DNA of 64,000 nucleotides, from the NCBI RefSeq assembly GCF_010550245.1, contig NZ_JAAGLU010000023.1, positions 1 to 64,000 of the forward strand. The letters run 5' to 3'. Shown here piece by piece: positions 7,728-15,712 of this stretch. Numbering within the stretch: position 1 is the first letter of the stretch; the number at the start of each line of letters is the position of its first letter. Made by a program: the position numbers and the translations under genes. Below the pieces are notes generated by a model. It saw nothing but the letters and a program-made list of their open reading frames with translations. It searched no databases and had not been told where the DNA came from. Origin of the DNA: Streptomyces sp. SID12501 (GTDB lineage: Bacteria > Actinomycetota > Actinomycetes > Streptomycetales > Streptomycetaceae).

Positions 7728-7811
7728 CGTTACGGCAATGACAGGGCCCACGCGTGGCTCCGCGCTCAGGTGCGCGACTCTTTCGCCGCCTTTCTCGGGC
7801 GTCGGTCCACG
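7728..7811 (+). pseudogene. C-terminal remnant of a LysR-type regulator
   Basis: Directly after the ABM stop, the same frame reads RYGNDRAHAWLRAQVRDSF, closely resembling RYDSDPAHAWLREQVRASF at the C-terminus of the intact LysR protein encoded at 8595-9494. Only about 25 codons survive, without any start. It is probably the tail of a decayed LysR gene. Confidence 0.6.
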
Positions 7812-7906
7812 ACTGGCGCCCGACGCGGCCGAAGCGATGTGGCCGACGTCGGAACAGCGGCGCGGTGGCGGACGCGCATGGCGACCGCTCAATCGATTGC
7901 GTTTGG

Positions 7907-7939
7907 GTAACTCATCAAGTCAGTTACTTGCACTTGATG
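7907..7939. promoter_or_regulatory. interlocked inverted repeats upstream of the reductase
   Basis: GTAACT (7907-7912) is inverted as AGTTAC (7922-7927), and CATCAAGT (7913-7920) is inverted as ACTTGATG (7932-7939). GTAACT/AGTTAC spacing of this kind is familiar from HxlR-type regulator sites. The stretch is AT-rich for this genome and lies 31 bp before the reductase start, so it is likely its operator. No HxlR gene is in the window. Confidence 0.55.
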
Positions 7940-7969
7940 TTAAGTGATGGACTCCCTAGCGTTCTCGGC

Positions 7970-8578
7970 ATGAACCTCACCGTCCTCGCGGCCTCCGGCC
8001 GGACCGGAATCGCTCTCACCCGACAGGCGCTGCGACGTGGCCACACCGTGACCGCCATCGCGCGTGATCCCGAGCGGATCGCCCTGCCCGACTCCCCGAA
8101 CCTGCGGAAGGTGGCGGGCGACGTGAACGACGCGGCCGGTATCGCCGCCGTCGTGGACGGGGATTCCGTGGTCCTGTCCGCGCTCGGCACGGACCGGGCC
8201 GGGATTCTCCTGACCGGCGCCCGGGCCGTGGTCGCCGCCGGTCCACGGCGCGTCATCTGGCTCGGCGCCTACGGCACGGGCAAGTCGGCCGAAGTGGCGG
8301 GGGAGGGGGTGGGCGTGCTCGCCAAGGTGCTGGGCGACCGGCTCGCGGACAAGGTCGAAGCCGACGACACCGTTCTCGCGGCCGGGGGCACGGTCTTCCA
8401 TGCCGGGATGCTCGCTGACGGGCCGGAAAGCCCCCGTCGGCGCACGGTCGGCCTGGAGGCCGCGCCTCCCTTCGATCTCGGTGCGAAGGTCAGCCGGGAA
8501 ACCGTCGCCGCGGCGATGCTCGACGAAGCCGAGGCGCCTGGCTTTCCCGGTGCCGTGGCCCTGCCGTTGGCGGAGTAG
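7970..8578 (+). CDS. NAD(P)-binding (NmrA/SDR-like) protein
   Basis: 202 residues with a Rossmann start (MNLTVLAASGRTGIALTRQA) and VVLSALGTD as the cofactor-side strand. There is no YxxxK catalytic pair, so it belongs to the atypical NAD(P)H-binding NmrA-like or anaerobic-reductase group rather than classical SDRs. ATG 7970 is selected because upstream codons run through the palindromic operator. It converges on the LysR gene at 8595. Function may be redox sensing or reduction of a small substrate. Confidence 0.75.
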   Translation: MNLTVLAASGRTGIALTRQALRRGHTVTAIARDPERIALPDSPNLRKVAGDVNDAAGIAAVVDGDSVVLSALGTDRAGILLTGARAVVAAGPRRVIWLGAYGTGKSAEVAGEGVGVLAKVLGDRLADKVEADDTVLAAGGTVFHAGMLADGPESPRRRTVGLEAAPPFDLGAKVSRETVAAAMLDEAEAPGFPGAVALPLAE

Positions 8579-8594
8579 GGGAGCAGGGGAGTGG

Positions 8595-9494
8595 TCAGCT
8601 CGCGGTGATCTCCTCGAACGACGCCCGGACCTGCTCGCGGAGCCAGGCGTGGGCGGGGTCGGAATCGTAGCGCTGGTGCCAGTTGCAGTTGATCGTCGCC
8701 GCCGGGGACTCGATCGGCAGTGGCAGGGCGAGGAGCCCGAACGCCTTGATGAGCGGGCGGCCGAGGATCGCCGTGCAGGTGACCAGTGCGTCGCCGCGGG
8801 CGGCGATCTGCAGGGCGGTGGACACCGTTGCCACCGCCGCGACCACCCGGCGCCGCAGGCCTTCGGCGGCCAGCATCTCGTCGATCGGCGCGGTGAGGCG
8901 GCCACGCCGGGAGATCACCACATGCGGCTGCGCCGCGTAGGACGCCAGGTCGAGTCCGGCGGCACAGGGGTGGCCCGCGCGCATCGCCACGACGAGCCGG
9001 TCGTCGCCGAGCGGCTCGGACCGGAACTCGGGGAGTCGGGGCCGCCCGCCGCCGAGTTCCAGATCGACGCGGCCGTGTCGCAGGTCGTCGGTGTCGACGG
9101 AGTTCTCCGCCAGCACCTGCAGCTGCACCCCGGAAGCCCGCTGCTGGATCCTCTCGACCAGTACCGGTACCAGTGACGCGGCTGCCGCGTCGTGACACCG
9201 GATCGTGAAGGTGCGATCCAGCTCGGCCAGGTCCAGCTCGCGGGTCGGCGTGAGCACTTCGTGCGCTTGCCTGACCAGCCGGTGCACGTCCTCCCGTACC
9301 GACAGCGCGTACGGGGTGGGAGTCATCGAGTGGCCGGTGCGCACCAGGATGTCGTCCCCGGTGACGGTACGAAGCCGGCCGAGGGTGCGGCTGACCGCGG
9401 GCGAGGACAGGTGCAGCCGCTCGGCCGCGCCCATCACGCTGCCTTCTTCGAGCAGGGCGTTGAGCACGGTCAGCAGATTCAAGTCCAATTGCAT
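8595..9494 (-). CDS. LysR-family transcriptional regulator
   Basis: 299 residues. The N-terminal winged helix is typical (LDLNLLTVLNALLEEGSVMGAAERLHLSSPAVSRTLGRLR), followed by the periplasmic-binding-protein-like effector domain. ATG 9494 (MQLDLNLL) is chosen because this is where the family begins; an upstream in-frame start would overlap the operator. It is divergent from the inositol-phosphatase-like gene at 9550, with a clear inverted repeat between, so it probably controls that gene and itself. Confidence 0.9.
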   Translation of the reverse strand: MQLDLNLLTVLNALLEEGSVMGAAERLHLSSPAVSRTLGRLRTVTGDDILVRTGHSMTPTPYALSVREDVHRLVRQAHEVLTPTRELDLAELDRTFTIRCHDAAAASLVPVLVERIQQRASGVQLQVLAENSVDTDDLRHGRVDLELGGGRPRLPEFRSEPLGDDRLVVAMRAGHPCAAGLDLASYAAQPHVVISRRGRLTAPIDEMLAAEGLRRRVVAAVATVSTALQIAARGDALVTCTAILGRPLIKAFGLLALPLPIESPAATINCNWHQRYDSDPAHAWLREQVRASFEEITAS

Positions 9495-9498
9495 AAAA

Positions 9499-9525
9499 GT
9501 AAATCTTAACAAGACATAGATTCAC
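9499..9525. promoter_or_regulatory. LysR-type operator
   Basis: GTAAATCT (9499-9506) and AGATTCAC (9518-9525) are inverted repeats with one mismatch around 11 bp, the T-N11-A layout of LysR sites. The site sits 5 bp from the LysR start and 25 bp from the divergent gene. Confidence 0.65.
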
Positions 9526-9549
9526 TTCACTCAACTCCAGGGGTATCCC

Positions 9550-10329
9550 ATGAGTCAGGAACTGCTTGCCGCCACCGTCGCCGCCGTCCGCCGTGCCGGC
9601 GCCCGGATGATGACGCGCTATTCCACCGAGTCCCGTCAGTCCGGGCTCTCCGAACTGCTCGCGAACCTCCAGGCCAATGACGCGGCCGTTGTCGACACGT
9701 TGCGCCCGGCGTTGACCGATGCCCTGCCGAGCGCGGGCTGGCTCAACGACGAGCACGGATCGGGACCGCTGGCCACGGGCGAGTGGTGGCTCATCGACCC
9801 GGTCGGTGGCAACGTCAACGCCGTGCACGGCATGCCCGACTGGAACATCGGCGTGAGCCTCGTCCGTGACGGCCGCCCGGTGCTGGCGGTGGTCTACTTC
9901 CCGGCCCTGGACGAGATGTTCACCGCCACCGAGGACGGCGGGGCGTTCCTCAACGGTGTACGGCTGCGGGTCTCGGTCAAGACGTCGCTGGACGGCGCAC
10001 TGGCCGGGACCGGTCAGGCCAAGCCGGGTCATGACCCCGAGCTCGCGCAGCGGATGGGCTCCGCCTTCACCGCGATGATGAACTCCGCCCTCTACGTGCG
10101 GGTCTCCGTACCGGTGACCCAACATCTCGCCCAGGTCGCCGCCGGCCGGATGGACCTGCACTGGCAGTTCGACAACGTCCGGTCCCATGCGGCAGGCGTG
10201 CTCCTCGTCCAGGAGGCCGGCGGCGTCGTCACCGACATCGAGGGCAAACCGTGGGAACTGGCCGGCCAGAGCTATCTCGCCGCCGCGCCGGGTGTGCACG
10301 CCGCCGCGCTGGAAGTACTCAACGCCTGA
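9550..10329 (+). CDS. inositol-monophosphatase-family protein with altered metal site
   Basis: 259 residues of the IMPase fold. The motif that normally reads DPIDGTTN is here IDPVGGNVNAVHG, so one metal-binding Asp is replaced by Gly and Thr by Asn. The later motif appears as FDNVRSHAAGVLLVQEAGGVVTD. The upstream acidic residue is kept in NDEHGSG. Activity on inositol phosphates is therefore doubtful; it may have another substrate or be non-catalytic. The divergent LysR gene is the obvious regulator. Confidence 0.75.
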   Translation: MSQELLAATVAAVRRAGARMMTRYSTESRQSGLSELLANLQANDAAVVDTLRPALTDALPSAGWLNDEHGSGPLATGEWWLIDPVGGNVNAVHGMPDWNIGVSLVRDGRPVLAVVYFPALDEMFTATEDGGAFLNGVRLRVSVKTSLDGALAGTGQAKPGHDPELAQRMGSAFTAMMNSALYVRVSVPVTQHLAQVAAGRMDLHWQFDNVRSHAAGVLLVQEAGGVVTDIEGKPWELAGQSYLAAAPGVHAAALEVLNA

Positions 10330-10439
10330 GGGAAGTCCGGATCCGTCTTCCGTGGTGGCCCATCGGACGGCCTCGGGTCCTCGGCCACTTCCACAGGTTC
10401 CCCGCGGTTGATCGACCGATCGACCGCCGCACCTGACCC

Positions 10440-10484
10440 GTACTCCACGTACTCCACGTACTCCACGTACTCCACGCACTCCGC
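10440..10484. repeat. 9-bp tandem repeat before a membrane-protein gene
   Basis: Four exact copies of GTACTCCAC (10440-10475) are followed by one altered copy (GCACTCCGC). The array ends 14 bp before the ATG at 10499, so it would lie in the 5' leader and could affect expression through copy number. Confidence 0.9.
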
Positions 10485-10498
10485 AGACAAGGACGACC

Positions 10499-11026
10499 AT
10501 GAGTACCCTCACCACACCCCCAACCACCCCGTCGGCACGGGGGAACCGAGTCCGCTGGCGCATCTCGGCTCGGCTGCGCAAGAGCGTCCTGGTCACGCAT
10601 GTCGTGTCGGCGGGAGCCTGGATCGGCATAGATGTGATCTCCACCGTTCTGGTGGCGATCGGCTGGGTACGCGCGGGCGACGACCGCACCGCCGTATACC
10701 GGGCGCTGGCGGACTTCTTCGTCGTCCCCCTGCTGCTGTCGGCTCTCGTGGCGGGGGCGGTCTGCCTTGTCACCGGTGTCCTGCTGGGACTGGCGACCAA
10801 GTGGGGACTCGTTCGCTACCGGTGGGTCGCGGTGAAGCTGGTCCTCAACGTCGTCGCCTGTGTGATGCTGCTGGCGTTCCTGGGCCCGATCACCGAACTC
10901 GCCTCGGGCGAACAACCGTTGCGGGACATCTGGTTCGTCGCGTTCCTCGGCGCCACCGCCATGGTGTTCCTGAGTTTCGCGATGGTGCTCTCGGTCTTCA
11001 AGCCGTGGGGCCGAGTCCGCAAGTAG
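10499..11026 (+). CDS. four-helix membrane protein, DUF2269-like
   Basis: 175 residues with a basic N-terminal tail and four hydrophobic segments (about residues 30-55, 72-98, 106-128 and 144-165). The pattern SVLVTHVVSAGAWIGIDV, with a His in the first helix, recalls DUF2269/CopD-like integral membrane proteins. No catalytic motif is seen. It appears monocistronic, directly downstream of a 9-bp repeat array. Confidence 0.65.
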   Translation: MSTLTTPPTTPSARGNRVRWRISARLRKSVLVTHVVSAGAWIGIDVISTVLVAIGWVRAGDDRTAVYRALADFFVVPLLLSALVAGAVCLVTGVLLGLATKWGLVRYRWVAVKLVLNVVACVMLLAFLGPITELASGEQPLRDIWFVAFLGATAMVFLSFAMVLSVFKPWGRVRK

Positions 11027-11250
11027 TTCTCGCCGGGTCGGCACTCGGCGGGGGCGCAGAAGAGGAAGACCCGAGAGCTACTCGCGGAGCGAAGTTCCGC
11101 ACCTCGTGGGCACCTGCCCACCGGCCACCGCCGAATACGCTGCGGCGCGCCCCTCGCCCGTGTCCTGACCATCACCGGACTCCGCGATCGCACCACCAAT
11201 ACCGAACCCCGGCTCGGTGCCGGCTCGGTGCTAGAGGGCGATCGATCTGG

Positions 11251-12054
11251 TCAAGGCTTCCGCCCCAGCCCCCCATGCTGCCCGACAGCCGGCGCCGCCA
11301 CCCCCGACGCGCTTGTCTCCGGCCGCCACAACGGCACCGAGACCACCCCGGGCGCCACCAGTTCGAGCCCCTCGAAGTACGCCTCGATCTGGTCCACCGG
11401 CCGCAGGAAATACGGCACCGCGCCCGTCTCGTTGTAGGCGTCCTGCGCCTGCTCGTAGTCGGGGTCCGTGCCCCGCGAGCCCTCGTTCAGGGAGAGGTAG
11501 CTGCCCGACGGGAGGCCCGCCATCAGGTCGCGGACGATTCCGCGTGCCGTGTCGTGGTCCGCCACGTGGCCCAGGATGCCGCTCAGGATCAGGGCTGTCG
11601 GGCGGGAGAGGTCGAGTGTCCTGGCCGCCGCCTCCAGGATGCGGTCGGTGTCGTACAACTCCGCGTCCACGTAGTCCGTCGCGCCCTCGGAAGTCGACGT
11701 GAGGAGCGCTCGGGCGTGGGTCAGGACCAGCGGGTCGTGGTCCACGTACACGATGCGCGCGTCGGGAGCGACCGACTGGGCCACCTCGTGCGTGTTGTCC
11801 ACCGTCGGCAGGCCCGTGCCGACGTCCAGGAACTGGCGGATGCCCGCCTCCCCGGCCAGGTGGCGGATCGTACGGCCCAGGAACGCGCGGCTGCTGCGCG
11901 CGATCGTGACGATGCCGGGGAAGACCGCGGTGTACGCGTCGCCGGCCGCCTCGTCGACGGGGTAGTTGTCCTTGCCGCCCAGCCAGTAGTTCCAGATGCG
12001 GGCGGAGTGCGGAACCGAGGTATCGATTCTCTGGTCGGGCGCAGATTCGGTCAT
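11251..12054 (-). CDS. SAM-dependent methyltransferase, DUF574 (Methyltransf_19)
   Basis: 267 residues with the actinobacterial DUF574 signature: PHSARIWNYWLGGKDNYPVD at the start, FLDVGTGLPT as the SAM-binding glycine loop, and VYVDHDPLVLTHARALL as the acidic motif 2. The family is greatly expanded in Streptomyces; substrates are unknown. The last 20 codons look poorly conserved. The 224 bp between it and the upstream convergent membrane gene (11027-11250) show no gene or clear signal. Confidence 0.9.
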   Translation of the reverse strand: MTESAPDQRIDTSVPHSARIWNYWLGGKDNYPVDEAAGDAYTAVFPGIVTIARSSRAFLGRTIRHLAGEAGIRQFLDVGTGLPTVDNTHEVAQSVAPDARIVYVDHDPLVLTHARALLTSTSEGATDYVDAELYDTDRILEAAARTLDLSRPTALILSGILGHVADHDTARGIVRDLMAGLPSGSYLSLNEGSRGTDPDYEQAQDAYNETGAVPYFLRPVDQIEAYFEGLELVAPGVVSVPLWRPETSASGVAAPAVGQHGGLGRKP

Positions 12055-12219
12055 GCTGGCATCGTCTCCTCGGCCGCAGCGGACGCGTTGGTGCAGGCTT
12101 CAACTGAAAGCCCAAGGCCAACCATACGTATTCCGCTTGCCCGAGGCAGCATGCGACCTGGTGGCCACCCCGGCGAACTTCCCGGGATGGCCACCAGCGG
12201 CACGTTTCCGATCTCCGGA

Positions 12220-13843
12220 TCAGCCCACCGACACCGCGCTCCAGGCGGCGCCGACCGCCGCGTACTCCGTGCTGCTCGTGCCGTACAGATCACGCGCCGC
12301 GTTCAGCGTGGCGGTGCGCGCACCCGCGTAGTTCGTCGACGACGTCATGTACGTGGTCAGCGCCTTGTACCAGATCGCGCCCAGCTTGGCCCGGCCGATG
12401 CCCGCGACCGTCGAGCTGTTGCACGTAGGGGAGTTGTAGCTGACGCCGTTCAGCGTCTTGGCGCCGCTGCCCTCCGAGAGGAGGTAGGCGAAGTGGTTCG
12501 CCACACCCGACGAGTAGTGGACGTCCAGGTTCCCGACGCCCGAACTCCAGCAGTTGGCCGAGTTCCCGTCCTTCGACGGCTGGTCCATGTAGCGAAGCGC
12601 CGACCGGCCGAAGCCCGACTTGACGATCTTCTCGCCGATCAAGTAGTCGCCGAGATCAGTGGAGTTGGCCGCGTTGAACTCCACCAATGTGCCGAAGATG
12701 TCCGAGGTCGCCTCGTTGAGGCCGCCCGGCTCGCCCGAGTACGTCAGGTTGGCCGTCGACGACGTCACGCCGTGCGTCATCTCGTGGCCGGCCACGTCCA
12801 GCGAGACCAGCGGACCGAACGTCGTCCCGTCGCCGTCGCCGTACGTCATGCAGAAGCAACTGTTGTCCCAGAAGGCGTTGTTGTAGCTGTTGCCGTAGTG
12901 CACGCGGTTGTACGAGCCGACCCCGTTGCCCTTGATGCCGCTGCGCCCGAACGTGTCCTTGTAGTAGTCCCACGTCTCGTCGGTGCCGTACTGCGCGTCA
13001 ACCGCCGCCGAGGCACGGTCCGTTGTCGCACCCGTGCCCCAGTGGTTGTCCGCGTCCGTGAAGAGCGTCGCGGGGGGCGCGGACGATGCAGATGCCGAAG
13101 ATGCACAGGTCGGTGCCGTTGGCGGCGTCGCCCGTGTACGTGTTGCCGCGGGTCGGGTCCTTCAGCTGGTACGTCGATCCGGAGACCGTCGTCTCCAGCG
13201 GGACCGTGCCGCCGTACAGGGAACTGCCGTCGCCCGTAGCCGTCTCGATACTGTCCCAGGCGTCGATCTGGGTGCCCGTGCGCGCGTCGGTCACCACGGT
13301 CCGGGCGACCGGGTTGCCGGCCGGGTCCAGCGCCACCGCGTTCGTCCGCCAGGCGAGCTTCGGGGCGCCGTGCAGGGCGTCAACCACCAGCTGGGGCTTG
13401 GAGGTTGTCTTCTTCAGTGCCTCGCCCCGGTTCGCCGCGCGCAGCGCCGAGGCCGCCAGGTCGGCCGCCTCCGGGGCCGATACCGACGGGCTGATCGTGG
13501 CCAGGGATATCGGGCGGGTCGTGGCGCGGCTCGCGCTCCGATAGGTGCCACCTGGCGTCAGATGGACCACGAAGTCGCCCCCGAGCACCGGGAGTTGCCG
13601 GTACGTGCGGTCGTAACGGACGTGCTGGCTGCCGTCCTTGTCGACGACGACGTCCCGAACTTTGGTGCCCTGTACGGAGGTCAGGCCGAGGTGAGCGGCC
13701 TGGTCCACGAGTGCCGTGACCGCGTTCCTGATCGCGGTGTCGCGGGTCGGTCTGTCGGCCGCGCCTGCGCTGGGGGAGAGTGCGGCGGCCAGCAGGACGA
13801 CGGTGGTGGCGGCCGTACCGGCCGCGGCGAGACGGGAAGTCAT
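12220..13843 (-). pseudogene. secreted M4 (thermolysin-like) metalloprotease with a frameshift
   Basis: The first part (13843 down to about 13078) has a signal peptide (AAAGTAATTVVLLAAALSPS) and the FTP/PepSY-like propeptide. The mature domain continues in another frame to 12220, with zinc ligands in VAGHEMTHGV and GGLNEATSDIFG, and a catalytic His in LDVHYSSGVANH. The two frames join at a run of six G (13072-13077); removing one base restores GICI-RAP-ATLFTDADNHWG. All catalytic residues are intact, so this is either a very recent inactivation, a sequencing error in a homopolymer, or a switchable site. Confidence 0.85.
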
Positions 13844-13892
13844 CGGTCTCCTTGGGGATGAAGACGGTGGGGATCGCTCAGATTTAAGGGTT

Positions 13893-13906
13893 CATGACAT
13901 GTCATG
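13893..13906. promoter_or_regulatory. perfect 14-bp palindrome upstream of the M4 protease
   Basis: CATGACATGTCATG reads identically on both strands and lies 50 bp upstream of the protease start. Spacing and symmetry suit a dimeric regulator that controls the protease. No cognate regulator is adjacent. Confidence 0.6.
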
Positions 13907-13958
13907 TCCAGAGCGAGTGTGCTTTCACCTCGACTTATGGCGAGAATCGTTTCCCCAT

Positions 13959-14036
13959 CCCCGCGAACCCGTCCCCGCGAACCCGTCCTCGCGAACCCGT
14001 CCCCGCCCTCGGGAACCCTGCCTCGGGAACCCCGCC
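13959..14036. repeat. 14-bp tandem repeat, partly degenerate
   Basis: Units of CCCCGCGAACCCGT occur at 13959-13972 and 13973-13986 and, with one change, at 13987-14000. Looser copies containing CTCGGGAACCC follow to about 14036. The array fills the space between the protease operator and the cyclotransferase gene. Confidence 0.8.
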
Positions 14037-14072
14037 TCATGGACCCCACCCTCACGAATGCGAGACCGACAC

Positions 14073-14486
14073 GTGAGACTCCCGTTCTTCGTATACGGCA
14101 CCCTCCGCCCCGGCGAGCCCAACCATGACCGCTTCCTGCGCGGCCGTACCCGGTCGGAGGGGCCGGGGCGGTTCGTGGGCGCGGTGCTGTACGACGGGCC
14201 CGGCTACCCGTACGCCGTGGCGGAACCCGGCGGAGTCGTCCACGGAGAACTGGTCGCGGCGCTGCCGGATGCGTACGACGAACTGCTGGCCGAACTCGAC
14301 GAGTTGGAGGAGTGCGTACCGGGTGACCTGCGCAGCCTCTACGAGCGGGTGGCGCGGCAGGTGACTCTCGACGCCGACGGGAGCGCCGTGCGCGCCTGGG
14401 TGTACGTCGCCGGCCCGATCGTCGCCGCACGGTTGCGGGCGCACGGAAGGCTCATCAAGGGCGGGGACTGGCGGGCGCGTTGCTGA
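14073..14486 (+). CDS. gamma-glutamylcyclotransferase-family (AIG2-like) protein
   Basis: 137 residues. It starts with the hallmark LPFFVYGTLRPGEPNHD, which forms the YGxL substrate loop. VLYDGPGYPYAV and the acidic LDELEE (family catalytic Glu position) follow. The fold releases 5-oxoproline from gamma-glutamyl amines or peptides. GTG 14073 gives the usual N-terminus; ATG 14058 is possible, and neither has a strong ribosome site. Confidence 0.85.
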   Translation: MRLPFFVYGTLRPGEPNHDRFLRGRTRSEGPGRFVGAVLYDGPGYPYAVAEPGGVVHGELVAALPDAYDELLAELDELEECVPGDLRSLYERVARQVTLDADGSAVRAWVYVAGPIVAARLRAHGRLIKGGDWRARC

Positions 14487-14604
14487 AGGAGGTGGGTCAG
14501 TCGCGCGAAGAAAATGTCAACAAGATCCAGTTGTCGCGTTCCTCACAAAAAGGAACATGGGTCAAGAGTGTTAGCTTTCAAACATCTTCAGTAATGATTG
14601 ATCC

Positions 14605-15618
14605 ATGAGTGACCGGAAACCATTTCCCCCCGACGGTTCCCGACAACCCCCCCACCACGCCAATTTTCAACCACCCCCACTTTCCGACCTGGTGAGCCTT
14701 GTCAGAGCCCCGGCCGCGCTGAGCGTCCCCGGCGACATCCTGGCGGGCGCGACCGCGGCGCGCCGCCGCCTCGGCCCCCGGACGGTTGGCGCGATGGCGT
14801 CCTCCGTCTGTCTCTACTGGGCCGGCATGGCCCTCAACGACTACGCCGACGCAGCCGTCGACTCGGTCGAGCGGCCCGCCCGTCCGGTGCCCTCCGGCCG
14901 GGTACCGCGCCGGACCGCGCTGGCCGTCGCCACCGGTCTGACCGGCGCCGGACTCGGTCTCGCCGCCGTGTCGGGCGGCCGACGCGGGCTCGCCGTCGCC
15001 CTGCCGCTGACGGCGCTGATATGGGCGTACGACCTGAAGTTGAAGTCGACTCCGGCCGGTCCGGCGGCGATGGCGGGCGCGCGTGCGCTCGACGTGCTGG
15101 CCGGCGCGGTCGCCGGTGGCGGCAACCCCCCGTGGCACGCCCGTGGGGGTGGTACGGCCGGCGCGCTCGCTCGCGGCGCCGTCCCCGCGCTCCTCACCGG
15201 GGTGCACACCTACACGATCACCGCCCTCAGCCGCCACGAGATCTCCGGCGCACCGGCGCGACTGCCGGCCACGACGCTCGCCGTGTCGTCGGCCACGGCG
15301 CTGTCGACGGTGCTGCCTTCTCTGCTCCCGGCCGTTCTCCCGCCCCGACGCACCCTGCCCCGCGAGGAGATCGCCCGAACAGCCGTCGCCTCCGCCGGAG
15401 TTATCGCCTACCTGGGGACGTACGGCTGGGCGCAGTTGAGGGCCGTACGCGATCCACGCGCGAGTTCCGTACGGCGTGCGGTGGGGGCGGGCATCCTTGC
15501 CATGGTCCCCCTGCAGGCGGCGCTCACGGCGCGCGCCGGAGCACCCGTCGCCGGCGCGCTCCTGGGTGCCCTGCACCCGGTGGCGCAGCGCCTGGCAAGG
15601 CGGGTGTCCCCGACATGA
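14605..15618 (+). CDS. eboC: UbiA-family prenyltransferase-like protein EboC
   Basis: 337 residues, polytopic. The first Asp-rich motif LNDYADAAVD matches the NDxxD of UbiA enzymes; the second is reduced to IWAYDLKLK. EboC proteins form the membrane component of ebo clusters, which in cyanobacteria and Pseudomonas are linked to delivering secondary metabolites across the inner membrane; that role is from the literature on homologues. The five genes downstream match EboA, EboB, EboE and EboF plus an isomerase. A palindromic GC insertion at about 15126-15149 adds the segment NPPWHARGGG. Confidence 0.85.
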   Translation: MSDRKPFPPDGSRQPPHHANFQPPPLSDLVSLVRAPAALSVPGDILAGATAARRRLGPRTVGAMASSVCLYWAGMALNDYADAAVDSVERPARPVPSGRVPRRTALAVATGLTGAGLGLAAVSGGRRGLAVALPLTALIWAYDLKLKSTPAGPAAMAGARALDVLAGAVAGGGNPPWHARGGGTAGALARGAVPALLTGVHTYTITALSRHEISGAPARLPATTLAVSSATALSTVLPSLLPAVLPPRRTLPREEIARTAVASAGVIAYLGTYGWAQLRAVRDPRASSVRRAVGAGILAMVPLQAALTARAGAPVAGALLGALHPVAQRLARRVSPT

Positions 15619-15712
15619 GCAATGCCGTGAGCCATGCCACGAGCTGTGCCTTGAACTGTGTCCTGAACGGTGTCTTGGGCCCGGTCATGAGCCATGTGAC
15701 GAAGGGCGGGCC
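15615..15712. repeat. degenerate 12-bp tandem repeat before the isomerase gene
   Basis: Successive 12-base units such as GAGCAATGCCGT, GAGCCATGCCAC, GAGCTGTGCCTT and GAACTGTGTCCT run from the eboC stop to the isomerase ribosome site. The opposite strand would read as AHDRAQDTVQDTVQG-like repeats, but no ribosome site supports translation. Confidence 0.7.

Noticed and set aside
9499..9525. Riboswitch or attenuator upstream of the IMPase-like gene
   Set aside because: The gap is only 55 bp and is explained by a LysR-type dyad.
8269..10800. Long minus-strand frame (843 codons)
   Set aside because: It lies antisense to the IMPase-like, reductase and membrane-protein genes and overlaps the LysR gene in another frame; low-complexity Arg/Gly-rich product.
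10408..13239. Very long plus-strand frame (943 codons)
   Set aside because: It runs through the 9-bp repeat and antisense to the methyltransferase and M4 protease; GC-rich DNA leaves the complementary frame open. No family match.
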